From assembly GCA_050117315.1 (NCBI GenBank), contig JASFMY010000163.1, positions 1 to 12,256 of the forward strand: a DNA stretch of 12,256 nt. Reading direction: 5' to 3'. Below, one piece after another: positions 7,641-12,256 of this stretch. Each line of letters starts with the position of its first letter. Position 1 is the stretch's first letter. Source of the DNA: JANQIV01 sp050117315 (lineage in GTDB: Bacteria; Bacteroidota; Ignavibacteria; Ignavibacteriales; Melioribacteraceae). The notes beneath the pieces are model-generated. The model made no database searches and was not told the origin of the DNA. It saw only the letters and a program-made list of their open reading frames with translations. The translations under genes were made by a program, and so were the position numbers.

Positions 7641-7645
7641 ACAAT

Positions 7646-8398
7646 ATGACAAATAAAATAGAAATACTAATAGTTGAGGACGAAGAATCACAGGCAGCAA
7701 CTCTTGAAGAAGATTTAACCGAACTCGGTTACAGGGTTTGCGGTATTGCCCAAACCGGCAAGGAAGGACTTGCTTTGTTTTACAGCAAAGAACCCGATCT
7801 TGTAGTACTGGATATAAAATTAAAAGGTGAAATGAACGGGATAGAAGTGGGGGGCAGGATATCGAAAGATGAATTATGCCGCAAGCCAATTATCTTTATT
7901 ACTGTTGATAATACTATAGAAACATTTGAGCGCGCCAAAATTGCAAAACCTTTTGCTTATTTATTAAAACCTTACGACATGTTTACTTTGCAGCATCAAA
8001 TTGAACTGGCAATACATTATTTTAACTACGGCAATGAAGGCAGCCACAGGGAATCTTTCCGGAAAGGCATTTTCCAGAAAGATTATTTTTATATAAAGAA
8101 AATGAAAAGGGTTGTAAAAGTTCTTTACGATGAAATACTATATGCCGAAGTAGAATCAAATTATTCAACGCTGGTTACCGCTACCGAAAAGTATACCTTA
8201 CTCTCATCTTTAACCGAACTACAAAAAAAATTGCCCGAAGATAATTTTATCCGTATTCATAAAAACTATATTGCAAATCTGAGGGCAATAAAAGAATTCG
8301 ATTTTGAAGAATACACGGTAAATATCGTCGGTAAAACTTTGCCTATAGGCAAGAAGTTTAAATCGAAGATTACCGAAAGAATCCCCATGATGCGATAG
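7646..8398 (+). CDS. LytTR-family DNA-binding response regulator
   Basis: This 250-residue protein joins a receiver domain (about 4-125) to a LytTR DNA-binding domain (about 146-248). In the receiver, the acidic pocket is E11-D12-E13, the phosphoacceptor is D56 in VVLDIKLKGEMNG, the switch residue is T86 and the conserved lysine is K108 in LLKPY. The LytTR domain carries the family pattern of beta strands with FIRIHKNYIANL (201-212) and LPIGKKFKSKI near the end. LytTR regulators bind direct repeats upstream of target promoters. The gene follows the histidine kinase by five bases, so the two form a two-component system in one transcript. Pairing of LytTR with a HisKA-type kinase, rather than with a LytS-type kinase, is less usual in general but familiar in this bacterial group. 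It may control its own block or the nearby lectin gene; neither is shown. Confidence 0.95.
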   Translation: MTNKIEILIVEDEESQAATLEEDLTELGYRVCGIAQTGKEGLALFYSKEPDLVVLDIKLKGEMNGIEVGGRISKDELCRKPIIFITVDNTIETFERAKIAKPFAYLLKPYDMFTLQHQIELAIHYFNYGNEGSHRESFRKGIFQKDYFYIKKMKRVVKVLYDEILYAEVESNYSTLVTATEKYTLLSSLTELQKKLPEDNFIRIHKNYIANLRAIKEFDFEEYTVNIVGKTLPIGKKFKSKITERIPMMR

Positions 8399-8432
8399 AT
8401 AAACACAGATTATTTAAATCTGATCCTTTATC
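8398..8432 (+). terminator. Possible terminator hairpin after the response regulator
   Basis: CAGATT (8406-8411) pairs with AATCTG (8417-8422) around a five-base loop, and an outer GATAAA (8398-8403) pairs with TTTATC (8427-8432) across a small internal loop. It starts at the stop codon of the response regulator gene. There is no long U tract, so it may serve as a weak terminator or an mRNA end-protecting hairpin. Confidence 0.35.
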
Positions 8433-8675
8433 ATGATTACAAATATACCTAACCGCAAAAGCAGCGGCGGTTTCAAAATTATGGAACACGCCGTTTGTAT
8501 ATTTACAGCGAGGAACCAGGCATAAAATCAAAAAAGAGAAATCCTTTCTCGGCAATTTTCTTTCCTTAATCAGGATAAATACTACCTTTATGCAAATTTT
8601 AAAAAAACTCTCTATCTGCTTATTAAATTTGATGCGTAAATAATCAGTCACCAAAATCTAATCGTCATTATTTAC
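8433..8675. other. Intergenic stretch without a recognised gene
   Basis: I see no supported gene here. A GAGAAATCCTTTCTC hairpin with a six-base stem lies near 8537-8551, too weak to call a terminator. The long minus-strand frame over this stretch overlaps the 3' end of the response regulator gene and lacks any recognised domain or start signal. The lectin promoter probably lies in the downstream half. Confidence 0.35.
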
Positions 8676-8743
8676 TGAGAATAAAATCTCATAAAAATTG
8701 TTCCGGGACAATTTTAAAAAAACAAAACATAAATTAAAGGAGG
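8676..8743 (+). promoter_or_regulatory. Two leader hairpins and strong ribosome binding site of the lectin gene
   Basis: TGAGA (8676-8680) pairs with TCTCA (8687-8691). Right after it AAAATTGT (8694-8701) pairs perfectly with ACAATTTT (8708-8715) around TCCGGG. The ribosome binding site AGGAGG follows at 8738-8743, six bases before the ATG. This is the best Shine-Dalgarno sequence among the intact genes, which points to strong translation. The hairpins may stabilise the mRNA, attenuate it, or terminate upstream transcripts; the sequence does not decide which. Confidence 0.5.
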
Positions 8744-8749
8744 ATTAAA

Positions 8750-9199
8750 ATGGGAACAGAAACAACACCTAAATCTGGCTGGTCAAAAGCTTATACTTTG
8801 GATTTTATTCCAAACGATAAATTGGTTACATTTACTGCTCTCCACCAATCAGGGGCAACACAATATCTTCAAATTATTGATAAGAATAACGAACCAATTT
8901 CTTTTACGGATTTAGCAAACAATAGTACTGTTCAATTTCCAATTTCGGGTTTAGACCCTAGTGGGCATGTAGGTCTTCTTAAAGATGGAGTCGGCAGTTT
9001 TACAATGAAAGATGGATATAAAATTCAATTTGGTAGTAGTGGAAGTGAGCCACCAGATGCTATAATGTCAAGCCCCAGCACATATTATTTTAATGATAAA
9101 GTATATGGAGGCGGTGCTGTATTTGGATCTGAGGACCATGGCGGGACAGATTATAATGACACTAGCGTAACTATTCAATGGTATCACTCAAGGAATTAA
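8750..9199 (+). CDS. LecB/PA-IIL-like calcium-dependent lectin domain protein
   Basis: This 149-residue protein has no signal peptide, as in LecB-type lectins. Two blocks match the fucose/mannose-binding PA-IIL family. Residues 126-137 (GSEDHGGTDYND), followed by a strand ending in IQW, align base for base with the family's calcium loop (GSEDGTDNDYND, then VVVINW). Residues 28-38 (FTALHQSGATQ) align with the N-terminal loop TAFANSSGTQ that holds a calcium ligand and the specificity residues. Compared with LecB, the ligand equivalent to N21 is Gln (Q33), the one equivalent to D99 is Gly (G132), and the chain extends a few residues past the C-terminal Gly that LecB uses as a ligand. The predicted role is sugar binding, perhaps exported by an unusual route or released. 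It has its own leader with strong translation signals. A DUF4114-like DYND calcium domain is the alternative. Confidence 0.62.
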   Translation: MGTETTPKSGWSKAYTLDFIPNDKLVTFTALHQSGATQYLQIIDKNNEPISFTDLANNSTVQFPISGLDPSGHVGLLKDGVGSFTMKDGYKIQFGSSGSEPPDAIMSSPSTYYFNDKVYGGGAVFGSEDHGGTDYNDTSVTIQWYHSRN

Positions 9200-9251
9200 T
9201 TAGCTAGTTGTATACATAATCGTCAAGCTTTACTTTTATCCTTTTACTACT

Positions 9252-9358
9252 GAGGCTGTGTGAAAATTTAAGTTGTAAAGCGATTCGCTGAATCGCTTGT
9301 GTGTTTTTTGACTTTTTTAGCGAAACAGCGTTTCGCTTTACAATTGTCACACAACCTC
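9252..9358. repeat. 107-bp nested palindromic element (MITE-like)
   Basis: GAGGCTGTGTGA (9252-9263) and TCACACAACCTC (9347-9358) are inverted ends matching at 11 of 12 positions. Just inside, TTGTAAAGCGA (9273-9283) matches TCGCTTTACAA (9333-9343) perfectly. Each arm also folds on itself: AGCGATTC-gct-GAATCGCT (9279-9297) and AGCGAAAC-agc-GTTTCGCT (9319-9337), both with eight-base stems and three-base loops. The ends resemble IS termini of the GAGGCTGTGTGA kind I associate with IS1182-like elements, which I cannot verify. It lies between two convergent genes and could also act as a two-way transcription stop. Confidence 0.7.
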
Positions 9359-9616
9359 TTCAGTCCGGTGCTATGAAATCCATTAAATAATTCTGAATAA
9401 TAATCTCTGGGATGACTGTATGAATTTCGAGTAGCGGATTTATAAGAAAAAAAATATAATCTTCCAAAACAACACTCTTCGGGTATGTGCTTTGTTTTAC
9501 AAAACCTTTGCTTATAAATTTCGAACAACGGGTTAATTTATATATTTATTAAGCTGACACTAATATCTAAATGCCGTCTTATGATATGATAACGACAAAA
9601 GAATTCGCTCCAATAA
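9359..9616. other. Intergenic stretch before rtcB 3' end
   Basis: No supported gene was found here. An 86-residue minus-strand frame (9268-9528) runs from this stretch into the palindromic element and has no recognised domain, so I do not call it. It could be a degraded fragment, but nothing in it identifies a parent gene. Confidence 0.3.
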
Positions 9617-10783
9617 TTATCCTTTAACAACCGCCAAAGGCTGCAACTCAACAAAAATTTTAACAAGATCTTTTTGATTATTCATTACAACGTCAATGTT
9701 CTTGTAAGCAGAGGGAGCTTCGTCCAGATGTTTCCTGGATTCCATCCCGTGAATAATTCCCTGTTTATCTAATTTTCTTTTTTCATTTTCCAGGTCCAAT
9801 TCTCTCATTGCCTGCCTTCTTCCCATAGTTCTGCCTGCGCCGTGGGAACAGCTTTTAAATGACTCTTCATTACCCAAACCCTGCACAATATATGATTTAG
9901 TCCCCTGCGAACCCGGTATAATTCCAAACTCTCCTTCATAAGCTCTTGTTGCGCCTTTACGGTGGACCAGTACATTTTTTTTGAAGTGATTTTCCCATGC
10001 GGCATAGTTGTGTGCAATGTTTATCATATTGTCAAAATCAACATCTCTCAATTTTCTCGTAAGTATCTGTTTGATATTATCCATCATAAGTTTTCTATTT
10101 GCAAAAGCAAAGTTTATACAGTATTGCATTTCATTCATGTACAATTTTGCTTCATCGGTTTCAACCGGTAAAAAAGCAAGTTCCCATTTTTTAGGAACTT
10201 CTATACGCCATTTTTCATTAAGTTTTACAGCAAGTTTGTTATAATAGTCTGCCACAGTTTTACCGATGTTCCTGCTTCCCGAGTGAATCATTATCCAGAT
10301 AAAACCGTCGGAACCTTTTTGTATTTCAATAAAATGGTTGCCTCCGCCTAAAGTCCCAACCTGGTGAAGCGCCCGTTCATACTGTTCATTAACAACCGGC
10401 ATTTCATCTTTAGATAATTTTTCAGGCATCAAGTCCGGGTCTTGTTTTTTCTTATGCCAGTTAAAACCAACCGGGACGGTTCTCTTTATATCTTTTACGA
10501 TGTCGATTAGTTTTTCTTTTTCAATTTCCGGCAGGGATGTTTTAACAGCGCACATTCCGCAGCCTATGTCAACCCCAACAGCATTAGGGATTATGGTTTT
10601 TTCCGCAGCCAGAACTCCACCGATAGGCATTCCGTAACCTGCATGGCTGTCGGGCATAATTGCTACATGCTTGAAAGTGAAAGGAAGGTTAGCCAGGTTT
10701 CTTGCCTGCTGTAAAGCTGAATCCTCTATATCGTCAAGCCATAATTTAATCGGTTTCTTTTCGTCTGATATTACTTTTAACAT
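9617..10783 (-). CDS. rtcB: RtcB RNA ligase (3'-phosphate/5'-OH joining)
   Basis: This 388-residue protein is a full-length bacterial RtcB, which joins RNA 2',3'-cyclic phosphate or 3'-phosphate ends to 5'-OH ends using GTP and manganese, in tRNA or rRNA repair. Family motifs are in order: MPDSHAGYGMPIGGV (43-57), VGVDIGCGM (69-77) with metal ligands D72 and C75, GTLGGGNHF (143-151) with N149 and H150, HSGSRNIG (167-174) with H167, H258 in NIAHNYA, HRKGATRA (274-281), PGSQGTKSYIVQG (290-302) and SHGAGR (313-318), where H314 is the expected guanylylation site. No catalytic residue is missing. The gene has no good Shine-Dalgarno sequence and appears to stand alone: neither archease (the usual RtcB activator) nor an RtcA or RtcR gene is in the window. 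The 42-bp tandem array begins about 150 bases upstream. Confidence 0.96.
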   Translation of the reverse strand: MLKVISDEKKPIKLWLDDIEDSALQQARNLANLPFTFKHVAIMPDSHAGYGMPIGGVLAAEKTIIPNAVGVDIGCGMCAVKTSLPEIEKEKLIDIVKDIKRTVPVGFNWHKKKQDPDLMPEKLSKDEMPVVNEQYERALHQVGTLGGGNHFIEIQKGSDGFIWIMIHSGSRNIGKTVADYYNKLAVKLNEKWRIEVPKKWELAFLPVETDEAKLYMNEMQYCINFAFANRKLMMDNIKQILTRKLRDVDFDNMINIAHNYAAWENHFKKNVLVHRKGATRAYEGEFGIIPGSQGTKSYIVQGLGNEESFKSCSHGAGRTMGRRQAMRELDLENEKRKLDKQGIIHGMESRKHLDEAPSAYKNIDVVMNNQKDLVKIFVELQPLAVVKG

Positions 10784-10930
10784 TTTTTGTTCAATTAACC
10801 ATTCAAATTGATTTTAGTTATAAATATAATGAGAAAAATTTGATTTGATTAATCTAATACAAACCGTTGTTCTAAATAAATTGTCCTGAGAAACGAGAGC
10901 TGTTTTATGCTGCACGGAGGAAGTAAGGAA

Positions 10931-11350
10931 GGTAAAATACAAACGTACAAACGTTCACCGAACTTCGGTGAAGCAAAATACAAACGTACAAGTGTTGCCC
11001 GGATGAGCGGTGGAGAAAAATACAAATGTACAAACGCTGCTCGGAAGCCCGGTGAAGCAAAATACAAACGTACAAGCGTTGCCCGGATGAGCGGTGGAGC
11101 AAAATACAAACGTACAAGTGTTGCCCGGATGAGCGGTGGAGAAAAATACAAATGTACAAACGCTGCTCGGAAGCCCGGTGAAGCAAAATACAAACGTACA
11201 AGCGTTGCCCGGATGAGCGGTGAAGCAAAATACAAACGTACAAGCGTTGCCCGGATGAGCGGTGAAGCAAAATACAAACGTACAAGCGTTGCCCGGATGA
11301 GCGGTGGAGCAAAATACAAATGTACAAATGCTGCCGGAAGAGATGGGCAA
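10931..11350. repeat. Tandem array of ten 42-bp units
   Basis: Ten head-to-tail 42-bp units follow each other without spacers from 10931 to 11350. Two main types alternate: type A (contains CGTACAAGCGTTGCCCGGAT) in units 2, 4, 5, 7, 8 and 9, and type B (TGTACAAACGCTGCTCGGAA) in units 3 and 6. Units 1 and 10 are divergent end units. Units 2-4 (10973-11098) and 5-7 (11099-11224) are the same except for one base in the last codon-sized block, a 126-bp duplication. The length is divisible by three, so one plus frame and all three minus frames stay open; the plus frame repeats AKYKRTSVARMSGG. Changes between types A and B alter most codons in that frame, which argues against selected protein coding. 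Unit 1 contains a 19-base perfect hairpin, TTCACCGAACTTCGGTGAA. Confidence 0.9.
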
Positions 11351-11538
11351 AATACAAACAAATATTGTCCGGAAAATAGGAGAGGTAATATACATATGAA
11401 CAAAACAATTCTCGGTTGTAGAGGAGGCAATCCGACGAACCGAACGCGGATTAAAAATTTACGCATTTGCATATATGCAATATTATATACACGTCTCGAA
11501 TTTTGGGGAATTAGTAGGAAACTAAAAGGTGTAGTTTG
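11351..11538. other. Non-coding stretch between tandem array and transposase remnant
   Basis: The repeat decays here into partial copies (AAAATACAAACAAATATTGT). It is followed by GGAGAGG and an ATG at 11396 that opens a 50-codon frame, the end of the frame running through the array, which shows no known domain. TCGGTT (11413-11418) pairs with AACCGA (11438-11443), and TTGCATATATGCAA near 11467-11480 is a perfect palindrome. I call no gene. Confidence 0.35.
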
Positions 11539-11915
11539 TTACCGATAAAACGTTCTGCCACAGGCATGGTTTTGCCATAATTGCTTTTTCATATTCTCTG
11601 CATTTTCAAAAAATCCCAACACAGCATCTCTAAAATCCTTAAATCTCTCATAATATCTACCATGAGCTTTATTTTCCGCTTATCTTTATAGTATTCTTCT
11701 ATTTTTTCTAAAAACTTTATTACTTCTTTCGTTAGTTTTCCTTCATATCCCTTACATTTATCCACCACCCACATTAGTAATGATTTTTCTTTCCTTTCTA
11801 TGAATCTTTTTCCGTATTTTCTTCTATCAATAGTATACGGCTTTTTTCCATCTTTGATTTTTCTGTGGTATTGCTTTAACTCCGACTTTTCTATATTTGT
11901 TAACTCGTTTTTCAT
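11539..11915 (-). pseudogene. Internally deleted IS630-type transposase remnant
   Basis: A frame from ATG (11915) encodes 108 residues and begins LTNIEKSELKQYHRKIKDGK from residue 5, which matches the N-terminus of IS630-family transposases. The helix-turn-helix that should follow is mostly missing. Residues 44-62 read SLLMWVVDKCKGYEGKLT, like the family's linker region ending K-G-Y-E-G-K-L-T. The whole DDE catalytic core (about 200 residues) is gone. In another frame, open from 11679 to 11539, the family's C-terminal signature appears as RYYERFKNFRDAVLGFFENA, ending CGRTFYR. The gene is therefore a relic with at least one large deletion and one frameshift. Clear terminal inverted repeats were not found. 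If the 108-residue frame is translated, the product cannot be a working transposase. Confidence 0.72.
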
Positions 11916-11965
11916 AGCTGACAAGTTAACTTTTTTTACTGCTTTAAACAGTACTATACTTGTTG

Positions 11966-12059
11966 CAAATTGGTTTTGGGAGTTTGTTTTTATTTAAAAC
12001 TCACCTAAGTCCTCTCTTAAAAAGAGAGGGCTTTATGGCAAAATCCCAAAACCAATTTG
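11966..12059. repeat. Nested inverted repeat with internal strong hairpin
   Basis: CAAATTGGTTTTGGGA (11966-11981) is repeated exactly inverted at 12044-12059 (16 bp, perfect). In the centre AAGTCCTCTCTT (12008-12019 region) pairs with AAGAGAGGGCTT (12022-12033 region), with one T-G pair, around a short A loop. The hairpin core CCTCTCTT/AAGAGAGG resembles palindromes I recall as dispersed in this bacterial group. It could be a REP-like or MITE-like element or a transcription terminator. Confidence 0.65.
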
Positions 12060-12256
12060 GCTTGTGTATAATGAAAAAAGTTACCCCTTTTTTTTCTTTT
12101 TTACTTCTCCACTTCTTAATTCCTATATCTCCAATGAAATAACTAACTTAGGGATTGCTGAAGTTCTCAGATGCAAAATTCAAACCTATGTTGCTTATGG
12201 CACAAAGCTCTCAGTGTATAAGCCATTTTTCTAAGCTTTAGAGAATTCTTGATAAA
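12060..12256. other. AT-rich end of window without a recognised gene
   Basis: There is no supported gene here. The plus frame from about 12148 (GIAEVLRCKIQTYVAYGT and on to a stop near 12234) is short and lacks a start codon and a known domain; it may be a fragment of a dispersed element. The right edge of the window cuts off any context. Confidence 0.3.

Noticed and set aside
8370..8654. Minus-strand 94-residue frame after the response regulator
   Set aside because: It overlaps the 3' end of the response regulator on the opposite strand, has no start signal and no known domain.
9268..9528. Minus-strand 86-residue frame
   Set aside because: It runs into the palindromic element, has no start signal and matches no domain I know.
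10931..11350. CRISPR array
   Set aside because: The units are directly tandem with no unique spacers, and no cas gene is in the window.
10849..11472. Long minus-strand frames through the tandem array (up to 207 residues, hydrophobic VRLYFASPLIRATL repeats)
   Set aside because: They stay open only because the 42-bp unit is divisible by three and stop-free in those frames. They have no ribosome binding site or known domain, and several mutually exclusive frames look equally open.
10907..11548. Plus-strand 213-residue frame with AKYKRTSVARMSGG repeats
   Set aside because: It could be coding, but there is no good ribosome binding site, unit differences are mostly amino-acid changing, and the non-repeat tail has no domain. 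It is kept as a repeat array rather than a gene.
11531..11956. Terminal inverted repeats for the IS630 relic
   Set aside because: The best pairing found (GTAGTTTGTTACCG on the left, GTACTGTTTAAAGC on the right) matches at only about half its positions, no better than chance.
11960..12142. Plus-strand frame containing THLSPLLKREG
   Set aside because: This is the translation of the nested inverted repeat and its CCTCTCTT hairpin, not a gene.

Overview
The window is AT-rich, uses weak or absent Shine-Dalgarno sequences at most genes, and encodes a TPR histidine kinase, a LytTR regulator and a short pilin-like protein of a type I associate with Ignavibacteria and other members of the Bacteroidota/Chlorobi group. 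I infer a bacterium of that group, probably Ignavibacteriales. The assignment rests on gene style, not on a marker gene.

Layout. Positions 125-508 (minus) hold a decayed RelB/RelE-type toxin-antitoxin pair: the antitoxin has a one-base frameshift and the toxin lacks its C-terminal third. A pilin-like protein (764-1168, plus) converges on the largest gene of the window (1178-4429, minus). That gene is a 1083-residue fusion of an endonuclease Q-type PHP nuclease to a complete UvrD/PcrA-type SF1 helicase. It ends in a QLGLF peptide that looks like a beta-clamp-binding motif, and a second motif-like peptide, QIGMF, lies at the domain junction. After about 500 bases of AT-rich intergenic DNA holding a MITE-like inverted repeat comes a co-directional block on the plus strand: an unknown 192-residue protein, a 56-residue protein with a related acidic C-terminus, a TPR sensor histidine kinase and a LytTR response regulator (4930-8398). 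Then comes a small LecB/PA-IIL-like lectin (8750-9199) with a strong ribosome binding site and two leader hairpins. A nested palindromic element follows at 9252-9358, and then rtcB (9617-10783, minus).

The last 1.4 kb is a repeat and relic zone. It holds ten tandem 42-bp units with a 126-bp higher-order duplication (10931-11350), an internally deleted and frameshifted IS630-type transposase (11539-11915, minus), and another nested inverted repeat (11966-12059).

How the genes work together. The four-gene block looks like a signalling operon in which the kinase senses through extracytoplasmic TPRs and phosphorylates the LytTR regulator; the two unknown proteins upstream are candidate partners, inputs or cargo. 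The EndoQ-helicase fusion points to repair of deaminated DNA in which nicking, unwinding and possibly clamp tethering sit in one polypeptide. RtcB is an RNA repair ligase standing alone here, without archease. The broken toxin-antitoxin pair, transposase relic, palindromic elements and tandem array show an accessory, rearranging region around these genes.
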